From Cenococcum geophilum 1.58 (Eukaryota > Ascomycota > Dothideomycetes > Gloniales > Gloniaceae), in NCBI GenBank assembly GCA_001692895.1, contig KV748187.1, positions 3,557-67,556 on the forward strand: DNA of 64,000 nt, given 5' to 3'. Under the pieces are notes generated by a model that was not told where the DNA came from, made no database searches, and saw only the letters and a program-made list of their open reading frames with translations. The position numbers and the translations under genes were made by a program. Every line of letters begins with the position of its first letter. Positions within the stretch are counted from its first letter, which is position 1. This document shows, piece by piece, positions 42,701 through 53,918 of the stretch.

Positions 42701-43288
42701 AAGAAGAAAGAGGAATAATAAGAAAATTATATAATTAAATAGTTAGGGGCTTGGTGGTCGATGCGTGCGTATATACGCACGCGGTCTTTAATAAACTTTA
42801 GTAAAATTCAATTAATCTAGCAGAATTTTGTTAAAGCGTCAGAATTTATCTATTAAGTGTTTTACTAAGATATTCCTACTATAACTAGGCTAGTCCCGTT
42901 ACAAATATATTTTAAATATATTTTATATAATATCTACTAAAACTATTACGGACTTAGTTTATCGAGGTATAAGTATAGTAAGAAGGATGCATGCAGCCTA
43001 TATAATTAGATTGTCTATAAACAAAATCTAAAGCTAAAGAAAAGGAAAAGGAAAGATATATAGTAACATAAGAAGTTATATACAATAACTAGTCACGTAA
43101 GGGTTACGTAAGGGTTACGTAAAATCTACGTCTACTATAACTGCTGTTTTCTGCCAGTGCCGTAATAGAACCCTTATTATATACTAATTACTAAGTCACT
43201 AATATCTAGGTAAATCTACTATATACTACTACTAAAACCTATTATATAGCTATATAAGATTAATAAGGCTATTTTGTTTATATATCTA
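42701..43288 (-). other. Probable Gypsy3 upstream region and unclassified AT-rich DNA
   Basis: No gene. Holds an 18-bp perfect palindrome CGTGCGTATATACGCACG near 42760-42777, a TGTAACGGGAC word on minus at about 42906 that could be an LTR end, and three near-perfect 11-bp ACGTAAGGGTT units at 43094-43127. A GC-normal patch (CTGCCAGTGCCG) lies at about 43150-43165. A true LTR cannot be delimited. Confidence 0.4.
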
Positions 43289-43549
43289 TATTGCGGACGT
43301 ATAGAGTACCTTAGGTATTAAATTGAGGTTATAGAGCTAAAACTCTGTGTATTGCTTATTTTCTATAAGCTCGGACCCCTGGAACTCGGTCGCCTCCTAA
43401 ATTCGATCACCTTACTAAAATTAACTCTCCGACTTACCGACCTATTTTCTCTATAACTAGCCAATTAATACAGACCAAACTAAGTAAAATTTATAAATAG
43501 CTATTATAGATTTAGAATCTAGTGCTTATAAGTTTATATAAGAAGCTAT

Positions 43550-44795
43550 GCTTATATATAGTGTCCCATTATTAAATTTAAGCGATTAATTAAATGGCAA
43601 GCTACTATAACAATTACACACTGGTATATATAGCAATTAACTCTTAAATAGGGGGCCTTGCTTATTAATTGGGTACTTAAATAGGACCTATAAATATTTA
43701 TGCCCTTATATATCTAATTATAAAAAAAATAGTAATCTAAATCTTTAATTAAAATAGTAATATTAAGCCCATTAGCAAAATATAGGTAATTAGCTATTTT
43801 AAATAAAATTTTTATATAAAATTTTATTTATATAATTAACAGAAAGTATATAAATTAATAGGGTATAACTAAAGTAAATTTTAAAATCCTATAATCTTTA
43901 TAAAAAAGCATAAAAGGAAGTTAATATATAATTAAAATATACCTAAAATATAAATTAATTTAGAGTTATATTAAGCGTATATATAAACTTAATTACTATA
44001 TTAGATGCCTTTAGAATAAAAAAATTTATACTATTACTATATAACTATAAATAGGTATTTATTATAGAGATAATATTTACTCTAAATTAATTAGTTAATT
44101 TCCTTACAGTCTTTAAATAAAAGCACCTTTACTTAGTGTAGTTCTACTAAGGCAAAATACTTTATTAAGTATATATAACTTTAAAAAATATTTAAATAGT
44201 TAATTATATTACTATATTTTTATTTAAAACCAAATTATTTAGTAATAAAGCCTAATTATTATTCTTTAATAGTTATATAAGCCACTATATAATTAAGTTT
44301 TTATTAAAATATAAATGCTATAATATATGACTTATTTTTCTAATACTTCATTTAATATAATAACCCTTAAATCTAATATACTTTTTTTTATAAAATTAAA
44401 ATATTAGGACTAGATTATAAAGTTTATATTTTTTAATAATATAGCCTTAATTAAGAAGCATTATATTTTTAAATATTAATATAAGGCGTAAAAAGTAAGC
44501 CTAATAGCAAAAATAATTAAATTTAAATAATGTACCTTTAATATTTATTTGCGAAATCTATATAAGGGCTTTATATTTTTATGGACTAAAAATAAGGCTT
44601 TAATAAAGGCTTAAGGCCTTAAATAGGCTAATAGTAATTAGCTTAACATTACAGATACCCTAAAAAAGCCTTATTATATATATTAAGTAGTTTAAAGCCT
44701 TTGCAATAAGTATATACTTAATTAAAAGATTTAACTACTTTTATAAAATAGTAAGTCAATAACTTAAGCAACTTCCTATAAAGGCTATATATAAG
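43550..44795 (+). pseudogene. Coding relic of the split DNA element
   Basis: Treating TAA/TAG as sense, one plus frame runs most of the way, giving a Lys/Leu/Tyr/Ile-rich protein (e.g. FTQCSSTKAKYFIKYI at about 44120). The rest follows Copia1 at 52927-53200 with a basic Lys/Arg-rich tail (EGKGKKRLKQGQR region, about 53050-53090). I do not recognise the family and see no Asp-Asp-Glu spacing. Extremely AT-rich even by the standard of this window. Confidence 0.4.
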
Positions 44796-45070
44796 TGTAT
44801 AATTATAGCACCTATTGTACTAACCGCGCGCTTACGCGTTTGGTACACCAACCACGCGTTTACGCGTTAGGTGCACTAACCACCTACTTACGCGTTTAGT
44901 GCACTTCTAAAGCACTAACTAATTAAGGGGGGAGGGACGCATTAGTATATAGACCACGTAGTCTGCTTTAATACAATTAATAGTCACCATTATCTAAAAG
45001 AGCATACAATACTATACGTATTTCGTGCCCCTGGATATAACTTACTTATATTATTAAGTTAATACAAACA
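44796..45070 (+). repeat. 5' LTR of Copia1
   Basis: TGTATAATTATAGCACC ... TTAATACAAACA. Holds four spaced GCTTACGCGTTTGGT/ACGCGTTTAGTGCAC-like units (44825-44905), a likely transcription-control repeat by position, and an AAGGGGGGAGGGACG purine run. Confidence 0.92.
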
Positions 45071-45470
45071 CTAATTAGTAAGCGCGTACAGATTAGCAAT
45101 TACTCAACACCTCCCCCCAAGCGATACTTAACAGCGACCACCTATTTAGACTCCTAGTACGACCTACTAGAAGGTTAGAAGTCGGGGATTACGGACTTAT
45201 CTCTAACTCTATATACTTATTTAAGTCTTAATACGGTTTACTAGAAGTTATAGACGCAAATATAGACCTTTACGGAACCCCCTACCCTCCCGCGAACTAC
45301 TACAGACCTGCTAATTACCTTTATAGACTGTTACAAGACCTTACGGAAACCCCTTACCCTCCTATAAACCGGTACGGACCTATTAACCGCCTTTACGGAC
45401 CACTACAAGACCTTTCCACCCGCTACGTACTATACTATATAGTATAGTAGATATAAGTAGATTAATAAAG
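45071..45470 (+). other. Copia1 leader with repeated GGACCKGYTAACCGCC blocks
   Basis: Starts with CTAATTAGTAAGCGCG directly after the LTR, like the CTAATTAGT after the Copia3-family LTR, so this is the primer-binding position. Three approximate 60-bp repeats (ACGGAACCCCYTACCCTCC, CTACAGACC/GTACGGACC) lie at 45270-45420. Non-coding. Confidence 0.5.
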
Positions 45471-46918
45471 GTTAAGAGAAATAGAGCTAAGGAGTTAACC
45501 TTACGTCTATAACTAATGTTAACAACTATATTAAATACAAAATCCTTAAATACGGATATTTTAAGCTTATAAATAACGACCTATAGGAGCAATATAAGGA
45601 AGACTTTACAGACTTTACGGAAGCTATTTTTAAGGCTTATAACCCTACTGCTATCTATAACCTATAAACCCTTTTACGTTATTAAGGCGTATGGGTTAAA
45701 AGGGATAAACAAGTCACTGTTACACGGTCTCTATACAATATACTATATAAGAAGAACTAAACGGAATAGACTAAAGAGTAGATCTTAGATTATATTAAAA
45801 CTAGCAACCTCTTTACCTCCTTTAAACTTAATAGAATCTCTAGCCTTATAACTAACCTATTTAACTAAATTCATTCTACAAACCTAAGTAGTATTAGAAT
45901 TAATCTTACTAGCTAAAGTATACCTAATACTTAAGTTACGGACCACAATACTACTATAACCTAAATTACGGACTGTAATACCCCTATAAACTAAAATACG
46001 GACCAAACCCCTTCTATTACTTAAGTTATAGATCCGTAACCTACCTAAGTAAAGACCTATAGTAAGGAACTAGCTAACCTAGCTAAGCTCTATACTAACA
46101 AATCTAAGTATAGCAGTAAAAACAACAATTTTAACTTTAAACTAACTATCTTTACGGACCTTTGCCAGAAGGCTGATATTCCTAAATAAGAGTTTAGCCA
46201 AGCCTACTTTACTATGCTGCGCGGCCTAGTACTTAACCACTACTACACTAACCTTAAGAGTAACCCTCTTGGTGTTCCCTTTAATAAGCTATATAAAGCT
46301 ACCTATAATTACTTTAAAGGACCGGAATATAAGCGTAATATCCTTACCTAATAGAATACAACTAAGCTACGGACCGTAATTAATAAAAATACTAAAAAAT
46401 CGACTATAGAGTGCCTGCAAATTCTTATTAAAGACCTCCGGTACCTATAGCATGGCCTTAACGCTAAGCTTTAAATAGACAACTTCCTATATAATAAACT
46501 TATTACGGCCTACTAGGAAGTAGAGCCCTATAAATACGCCTACTATAAGCCTATAGATACCTTAGCTAGCCTTATTAATGATTTACGCTCCTCTATTATA
46601 ATATATAAAGTCTTAAACCCACTAGGCAGTACTTAAGCCTTTATTACAGATATTTAATATCCATAAACAGACTTAGACGTCTACTTTACGGACCGCCGCT
46701 ACTATTAGCAGCACCCGTACCGACCAAGTCCTACCCATAACCCCCGTAATAACCCCCGTATAAAAATATACCCCCATAGATAAACTAGCTAGAAGTGCTT
46801 CGTGTGCGGTAAGGAAGGATATTAGTCTATAAGGTATACCTAAAAAGAACGTAATAAGTCTAAAAAGAGACTTAATAGCTATATTAACTAGTTTATTTTA
46901 GAATACAAAGGAAAGGAA
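45471..46918 (+). pseudogene. gag: Copia1 gag
   Basis: One plus frame broken only by TAA/TAG. It includes a Copia Gag core (NFKLTIFTDLCQKADIPK at about 46130-46190, MLRGLVLNHYYTN) and a zinc knuckle with the first two ligands intact (KCFVCGKEGY, about 46795-46825). The later His/Cys positions read Tyr. The frame runs into the satellite-bearing insert at about 46919 and appears to continue as DEVKKPPNKLIEA just before the solo LTR. Confidence 0.82.
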
Positions 46919-46971
46919 CGTCAGGAAAACGGGAAGTGGCGTAGGAAATTTGGTTTCGCTAAAAGTGTTTT

Positions 46972-47145
46972 TAGGGCCCGGGGCTAGCTTTCCGCTATAT
47001 TAGCTAACCCCCCCTAGCCCGGGGCCAGCTTTTAGCCATATTAGCTGACCCCCCCTAGCCTAGGGCTAGCTTTTAGCTATATTAGCTAACCCCCCCTAGC
47101 CTAGGGCTAGCTTTTAGCCATATTAACTAAGCCCTAGAGCTATAC
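46972..47145 (+). repeat. 48-bp CTAGCCTAGGGCTAGCTTTT tandem repeat
   Basis: Four head-to-tail units, each with an internal palindrome CTAGCCTAGGGCTAG or CTAGCCCGGGGC followed by TTTTAGCYATATTAGCTRACC. Similar GGGCTAGCCCCGGGCTAGC words recur at 48185-48215 and 48255-48295, at the other end of the insertion. Confidence 0.85.
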
Positions 47146-47319
47146 GCTAGCACTATGCTAGCTTATAGCTATAAAATAAATATTATTACTATTATTATAT
47201 TTATTGCTATTAGGGTATTAAAATCCTAAAGGCCTCCGGGCAGGCTCCTAGCAGGCTTCCTAGCAGGCTCCTAGCAGGACTTTGATTTTCCTTATCATCT
47301 AAATCGTCCGAAGTACCAT

Positions 47320-47930
47320 CGGGTCCCCGCTATATTCCCGACAGCCTCTACACGTGCCTTTGCATACCCCTTGTACACCTAAATGCCACCTTTACCCTTC
47401 CTTCCTTCCTTCCTTACATCCTCCGGAGGCACCAGAACGGTAGCTAGAGGACTGCGACCAGAACCAGACGACCGTCGCCAGAACCAGACGACCGTCGCCA
47501 GAGCCAGACGATAATCGTTTAAACGACCAGCCAGCAAACACCACGATCAATTCAATCGATCGATCGAATCGAACTAGAGCCTCGATATCATCCCATTACC
47601 AAATCAAATCGAATCAAGGCCTCTTAGGGAGGCACCCCAGACGACCACCGTTCAAACGTACAGCCAGCGAACGCCCAGAGAGAACGATTCGAATTAATAT
47701 AATTAATCGCAATCAAATCAAGCAGAGCCTTTGATCTGGCCGATCTCTCCCCCGAATTACAGATACAGGCAGGTAGGCATAGACAAGTAGGCACGACCGG
47801 CAGGCACAGACAGGTAGGCACGAACAAGTAGGACGGTCAGACGGTAGGACAGGTAGGATAGGTAGGACAGGGAGGACAGGCAGGACAGGCAGGACAGGTA
47901 GGACAGGCACTAGGCCTAGTTAGGAAATCA
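47320..47930 (-). repeat. Inverted short version of the 18.5-20 kb satellite cassette
   Basis: Reading minus, the order is GGTAGG/CTACC-type repeats (47910-47755), a spacer, two to three GTCGTCTGGTTCTGGCGACG units (47515-47455), GGTGCCTCCGGAGG, a purine tract, and GGGAATATAGCGGGGACCCGA (47340-47320). This is the same order as 18545 to 19972 on plus. It is GC-richer and less decayed than the longer copy. The ORFs here (65 and 67 codons) are repeat products. Confidence 0.82.
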
Positions 47931-47997
47931 GTACATGGCCGGCGGATCATCGGGAACGCCGCCAATTGACGATTTGGAGACTCTGCGAGAGATATCC

Positions 47998-48180
47998 CTT
48001 ATAGCTACTATTAATTTTAAATTTTAAATTTTAAATTTTTGAATTTTAAATTTTGAATTTTAAATTTTGAATTTTATTATAATTATACATATTGCAGCTA
48101 TAGGAAATATTATATAAAATATATAAAACGTATAAAATGTATAAAACGTANAAAACGTATAAAATGTGCTAATGTTGCTA
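47998..48180. repeat. AT-rich TTTAAATTTTGAA and TATAAAACG repeats
   Basis: Tandem TTTTAAATTTTGAA units at 48010-48075 and TATAAAACGTATAAAATG units at 48115-48170 inside the satellite-bearing insertion, with one N at 48151. Confidence 0.75.
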
Positions 48181-48349
48181 ATATGGCCCCGGGCTAGCCC
48201 CGGGCTAGCGTAAATAAGTGTACATGAGCAGATCAGCGGATCCAGCTGAAATGNCCCCGGGCCAGCCCCGGGCTAGCCCCTGGCTAGCCCCTACTACCCT
48301 CCCGTTTTCCTGACGAAGTAAAAAAGCCCCCTAATAAGTTAATAGAAGC

Positions 48350-48776
48350 TGTAACGGAACCTTATAGTAAGAACTACGGTGGGTCCTGTTATTGGGCTAG
48401 GTGTGTAGGAAATGCAAATAATAATAGTCGACAAGTAATAATAACTAGTGGAGTGGTTGCCCAATAGATTAACTCTAATTATATTCTGAGAATTACTATA
48501 AGGAAGGAACTATCTAGGTAGGGACTAAGGGTCCTTAAATACACAACTGTACTCCTATAAAATCCTTCTTATACATAATATACGTGTGCTCTATTTGCTC
48601 TATTACGGATTATATAAATCCTATAGATTATACAAATCACGTCACATAACCTTAGTTACTATTCCTCGTTATATAGCTCTATCGGCTCTATCCTAGACCG
48701 TACTTATATTAACTAACTAGCTTCTTCCGTCTCTTCTCCAAGTAGTTGTAATATTGTACTTAAAGCGTCCGTAATA
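48350..48776 (-). repeat. Solo LTR of the Gypsy1 family, TSD GAAGC
   Basis: 427 bp, TGTAACGGAACC ... GCGTCCGTAATA on plus, flanked by GAAGC at 48345-48349 and 48777-48781. Orientation is the same as the Gypsy1 LTRs (element on minus). Removal rejoins Copia1 codons LIEA and LIINFN. It differs from Gypsy1 by a diverged block around 48590-48640 (GTGTGCTCTATTTGC), also present in the Gypsy4 LTR. Confidence 0.92.
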
Positions 48777-51700
48777 GAAGCCCTTATAATTAACTTTAAC
48801 TTAGACGCTTAGGAATAAAAAACCTTAAAGACATTCCTAACTACTTTTAGACCCTTTATAGATAGCTAAGCCTTTAATATTACGACCGTATTAGCTAACC
48901 GTTCCTTTATATACTTAGTTACACCTAAAAACCATTCTATAAGTACCCCTATTACGGACGTTATAGATTATAAGCAGGACCTATTTGCATATATTACTAC
49001 AAAACGCTATACCCCTAAGGAATTTTACGGTATTATAATCAATATAAGTACCTCTAAGAAGTCTACCGTAGGCTATAGACAATACCTTATATATAGGACT
49101 ACTACAAATGATAATACGGACATTAATATTACGTAAACTAAGGCCGTAAATATCTAATTCGGCATTAGCTTAACCGCATTAATTAAATTAGTTAAAGTTA
49201 AGACTCTAATTAGCCTAGTTAACTTCCACATAGTAAAAGCGGACACCCCTTTCCTACTTTGCCTTGCGGACATAGATAGGTTATAGGTCTACTATAACAA
49301 TATTACAGAAACCCTAATTAGCCCCATAACTGCCCTAGGAAGTAAGTATATTACCCTACTAATTATACAATAATTCGGACACCCGTTCCTTATATAGGGA
49401 GAGACTTTACGGACCTACATTTAGGAATCTTTTAACTATAACCTGTGCTACCTTACCAGTACGGAAATCTACCGCCTATACTACTGTTTCGGCTACCTAT
49501 TAGCCGAAAAGCTATATAGAGTCCTTAAACGCTCTAGATATAACAACGTTAATAGGAAGGCAGTTAACCACCTAACTAAATACTGCTCCTTTTGCTAGAA
49601 ATACGGACGTTCCCTAGGCCAATTTAAGTTCACTCTTTATAAAGACCTTAATTTTAACCACTTAGTGTACGTAGACATTATGTATATTAACGGCAGCCTA
49701 GTATTATATATAATTAATAAGGCAACCCACTATTAAGCCGCCCGTTAGTTGTAAAATATATCTATAAAATATACTTAGGATATTTTACAAACCTACTGGA
49801 TTAATATATACGTTAGACCCCCTAAGTATATTACCTATAACGCTGGTAAGAACTTTATTAGTAAGGAATTCCAGCAGTATACTACAGCTATAGCTATATC
49901 AACAAAAGCTGTCCCAGTTAAGGCGTATTAGTCTATTAGGCTTATTAAGCGAGCTTACCTAGCCTTATAAAGAGCTTACTAGATTATTACAGACGAATAT
50001 AAGGACATCTAAAAGGAACTAGCTCTATAGATGGCCGTAAAAGCCGTTAATAATACCACTGGCCCTAACGGACTAGTACCTACCCTTTTAGTTTATAGAG
50101 CCTACCTAAGAATAAGTAACCTAGGCCCTCCTGCCCCGTTTATTACGGAATAAGCAGCTATAATACAGAAGGTAATAGCCGAAATAGTTAAATTATAGGC
50201 CAAATAAGCTATTAATAGCGCCCTATATTACTGCAACGGACCTAATATAACCTTAGTTTATAACTTCCCGCTTAATTCCGAAGTCCTTATATAGTGTAAG
50301 AGCGGCAACTGAACTGGACCTTATTGTCTACTGGCTATAGAAGACGAAATGTGCTGTATATAACTTCCTAGCGGACCAACTAACTTTAGAAGTACGTCCG
50401 TAAAACTCTACTTTTGGTCTAAAAATACCTATGCCATTAAACTAGACAAACTAGAAGCACCCGCTAAACTAGATAAACTAAAAGCACCCCTACCTACTTT
50501 GGAAGTCCCCTAGAACCCTATTAAACCGGCCGTAAAGCGCGGTTAAGGACGCCCCCGAAAGTACCCCGTAACTAAAAACCCTATAATAAAGAATTACCTA
50601 ACCTCCGCAGGAATATCCGCAAGGCAATCTCCGCCTGCAGATATATTAGTTCTAGTATAGGAAACCCCTTTTACAGACTTATAACGTAAAGAGATTAACA
50701 AACTACTTAAAAAGGGCGTCTTTACGGTTATAATGGAGAAAGACGTTCCGTAAGGCGTCTGTATATTTAACTTACGCTTTGTTAATAAAATTAAGTACCC
50801 TAGTACTAATAAAGCTTTTTAAAAATTAAGGCTTGTTGTATAAGCCTATAATGACTAAGGAAAGGACTTAGTCCTTATATAATCGCCTATAATTTAACGA
50901 GTTAGCTAACGGATTATACTTGCACTTATGCCGGGGCTATAGTAAACTAAACCCGTAGCCCTCTACTTACGGGATATCTCGCAAGCCTATATGTAGTCTA
51001 ATACCTACCTAAGTAGGGACATCTTTATACGACTACCCTATGAGCTTAATCTATAACTAGGAACAATTTTATGGGTTATAAAACCTCTTTATAGAGTACC
51101 AGAAGCCGGAAACTATTGGTTTAAGATATACCACTAGCACTATATTAGTAAACTTAAAATAGAACAGTTAACCTATAACCCCTACCTCCTATATAGCCTA
51201 TTAAACGGCCTTAGTATTATTGGACTTTAAATAAACAATACCCTATTCCTAGCAGACTAGACCTTTATAGACGCTAAAGAAATTAAACTATAAAAGGTTA
51301 AGTTCTTGGTAAAGCTATAAGAGTAGTTAACTAAGCAGAATCCAATTAAGTTTAATAGAGGCTTAATTATATAAAAGGGCAACCTAATTAAGCTGACTTA
51401 GGAACGCCAGGCTTAAAACCTAAAGCCTATTATAGTAAAGCCTATAAACCTTACTAGCTCCCGTAAAGAAACCCGCAAGACCATAAATATAAAGGACTAA
51501 TACGTTGCACAGCGTGTAAGAGGCGCCTATATTACTATAGTCTGCCAACCCAAATCTGCCTATAATTTGTCCTTTGCGGCCCAGGCAGTAGATTTATAAG
51601 AAGAAAATATTAAGCAGCTTAATAAGCGCATTTAGTAGCAAATTAACAATGCAGTAAGAGGACTTACTTTTGTACCACTAGACCTAAGTTCTTTTAGCTT

Positions 51701-52235
51701 ACTAGTATTTACGGACGCCTCTTTTACCAATAATAAAGACCTATTATCACAAATCGGCTTTGTAATTATACTTATGGACCATAATTAGAACGTAAATATA
51801 CTATACTAGTCTTTAATTAAGTGTAAATAAGTAACCCATAGTGTACTAGCTTCTACACTATATATACTAGCTTATAGCTTTAATATAGCAGCCGCAATTA
51901 AATTAATAGTCTAGAAGATTCTATAACTAGAGNAGTTACCCCTAGTTTTATACACCGATTTAAAGTCCCTCTACGACTGCCTAGTTAAACTAGGTACAAT
52001 ATAAGAGAAGAGGCTTATGGTCGACCTAATGTGCTTACATTAGGCCTATAAATAACGTGAGATTACGGAGGTTAAATGGATTAGCAGTGGAGATAACTTA
52101 GTGGACGCTATAACTAAGGCAAAGCTATGCCAAGCTCTTAAAACCCTAATTAACACAAATAAGCTTAACCTAAGGGTTATAGAATGGGTGGAACGAGACT
52201 AATGGAGCACCTATGGTACGTCTACGGCCCATTAA
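48777..52235 (+). pseudogene. pol: Copia1 pol: integrase, RT, RNase H
   Basis: A single plus frame is followed almost to the end with TAA/TAG as the only interruptions. Integrase core: first Asp in YVDIMYING (about 49670), the second position reads YNAGKNF (about 49840) and the third acidic residue reads Lys in RLIKRAY (about 49942). RT starts at KDVPQ/GVCIFNLRFVNKIK (about 50740). RNase H begins at FTDASFTNNKDL (51710-51745) and keeps its first Asp. The C-terminus is VIEWVERD near 52180-52204. One N at 51933. Confidence 0.88.
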
Positions 52236-52646
52236 AAGGCCGTACGGTTTACTGTACGGTCCATTCTACCGACCGTAAGCTATTAAATAATTAGCACAGG
52301 CAGATTGCCCCAAATTGCCGCAAAATTGCCCATGTTACGGTATAGGTGGAAAAGCTACGGTGGAACTTAGTGGACTTACGTAACCTGCCGAATTCTATAG
52401 GGTGGTTAAATTGACCAATTACGATTTTTTATCCCCGGGATAGAAAATCGCCATTAGCTCACTTAGCACTAGCGCCTTGGCGGCCCTTAAGATTTAACTT
52501 ATAGCCAGCTCGAAACACCGTTTGGAAGGTAGTCTAGATAGTACCTTAAAAGAGATTTCCTATGTATTTTCCTTTATGTTTTACGGTTCTATTAAAGTAA
52601 TTACGGAGACGATATATAAGTGGTTCTATTTTTTAAGTACCGCTAG
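52236..52646 (+). other. Copia1 3' leader with palindromes
   Basis: GC-normal patch CGTACGGTTTACTGTACGG at 52240-52260 and inverted words (AAAAGGCCGTACGG, CCGACCGTAAGC). Hairpin GATTTTTTATCCC...GGGATAGAAAATC (52429-52455) followed by GCTAGCG/CTAGCGCC and GCGGCCCT words shared with 41228-41290. No clear polypurine tract before the LTR. Confidence 0.55.
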
Positions 52647-52921
52647 TGTATAATTATAGCACCTATTGTACTAACCGCGTGCTTACGCGTTTGGTACACT
52701 AACCACGCGTCTATACGTTAGGTGCACCAACCACCCGCTTACGCGTTTAGTGTACTTCTAAAGCACTAATTAGTTAAGGGGGGAGGGACGCATTAGTATA
52801 TAGACTACGTAGTTTGCTTTAATATAATTGACAGTTACTATTATCCAAAAGAGCATACAATACTATACGTATTTCGTGCCCCTGGATATAACTTACTTGT
52901 ATTATTAAGTTAATACGAACA
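52647..52921 (+). repeat. 3' LTR of Copia1
   Basis: 275 bp like the 5' LTR, ending TTAATACGAACA and followed by ATAAG. Differences from the 5' copy are nearly all C/T or G/A. Confidence 0.92.
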
Positions 52922-53272
52922 ATAAGATTACTTAAATATTTTACTTATAATCAAAGCTTAAGGACCTTAAAAGCCCAGAATTTTATAGGTAAGTAGCTAT
53001 AGATTTAAATATATAACTTATAAATATAGATTTAATTAAGCAAGTAATAGAGAAGGTAAAGGAAAAAAAAGGCTAAAATAAGGGTAAAGGAGCTAAAGTT
53101 GAAACTTTTAAAGGTAATAGATTGAAAGGCTAAGGCTAATATATTAAATAGCGTACAAGGGTAAATAAATAATTTGATTTGGTTAGGTGTGGTTAGCTTC
53201 TAAAGTAGTAGTAATTAATTTAGTGAGGTAACTAAGTTTAGGGGTTAACCGGGTTCCGGGGGTCCGAGCTTA

Positions 53273-53400
53273 TAGGTAGTTAAAGAGATTTTAAGGAACT
53301 TTAACCGCCGGTTAAAGTTGCCTAATTAGTTACATTCCTGCTAAGAGCTTTCTCCTATAAGTCTTATTACGTAATATTATTACGGGCTTGTTTTCTAACA
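53273..53400 (-). repeat. Copia2 3' LTR, first part
   Basis: On minus: TGTTAGAAAACAAGCCCG, a self-complementary TAATAATATTACGTAATAAG region, then the AACTTTAACCGGCGGTTAA hairpin (53301-53323), ending where the DNA element inserted. The rest, about 75 bp with AATACACAGAG, is at 43289-43365. Total about 200 bp. Confidence 0.7.
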
Positions 53401-53918
53401 CCCTCCCTTAAGCTTAGTTAATAATACCGCTATATACACTATATATAGCGGTATAAGATTGTTTAATAACAGTTGCTAAAGCTCCCCTAAGGTAGAAAAA
53501 GTGTCTAATAAAAAGTTACGCCCTCCCTAGCGTTTAGAGATAGCGCCTACTCTATAAAACATATCTTAAATTTTTAGTAGCGCCTTCCTATAGGTGTTCT
53601 ATATTGCCTATAGAGCTTTAAAGACCCTATAGTTTTACCTTATATCTCTCCTAAAGTATATCTATCCTTTATACTAGTATAAGCCCTCCCTAATATTATG
53701 TCGTTAGGTTTAGGTTATATATTTAGGTAGTAGGTTAGTAGATTAAGGTTAAGTTCTATTACTTATTTTAAGGCCTTAAGGTATTATTTAGCGCACCTTT
53801 TAAGGATCTACTAGTTATGTACTAATTTCCTATTAAGGCCTAGTATAGTTAATTAAGTTTCTGTACTATCTAAAGGTATTTAAGGAAGGCGTAAAACTAA
53901 GGACCCGCGAGAGGCTTA
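53401..53918 (-). other. Copia2 3' end: pol tail and polypurine tract
   Basis: Minus. Directly after the Tc1 insertion point the Copia tail continues for a few dozen codons, then turns non-coding. Three CCTCCCT(A/T)A words (53402, 53522, 53684; AGGGAGGG on minus) are spread across it, and the one at 53402 is the polypurine tract. A TATATATAGCGG inverted repeat lies at 53430-53455. Confidence 0.55.

Larger units (their letters stand above)
46919..48315. mobile_element. 1.4-kb satellite-filled insertion with 16-bp terminal inverted repeats
   Basis: The ends CGTCAGGAAAACGGGA (46919-46934) and TCCCGTTTTCCTGACG (48300-48315) are perfect inverted repeats. Inside there are four roughly 48-bp CCCCCTAGCCTAGGGCTAGC units, an inverted copy of the 18.5-20 kb satellite cassette, AT-rich TTTAAATTTTGAA repeats and GGGCTAGCCCC units. 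No transposase. ACG or CG next to both ends may be a short TSD, but the palindromic ends make it ambiguous. Confidence 0.65.
44796..52921 (+). mobile_element. Complete Copia retrotransposon (Copia1), TSD ATAAG
   Basis: Two 275-bp LTRs (44796-45070 and 52647-52921), flanked by ATAAG at 44791-44795 and 52922-52926. Gag with zinc knuckle, integrase, RT and RNase H are in Copia order on plus. Two insertions lie between gag and pol: a satellite-bearing 1.4-kb insert and a solo Gypsy LTR. Element size without them is about 6.3 kb. Confidence 0.93.
43366..53272. mobile_element. 1.8-kb inverted-repeat DNA element split by Copia1
   Basis: Outer ends are TAAGCTCGGACCCC and GGGGTCCGAGCTTA, with imperfect arms extending roughly 60 bp, flanked by TA. 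Without Copia1 (44796-52921 and its TSD) the element is about 1,776 bp, the size of many Tc1/mariner or pogo-type fungal elements. It lies inside the Copia2 LTR. No DDE motif could be read, so the superfamily is open. Confidence 0.72.
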
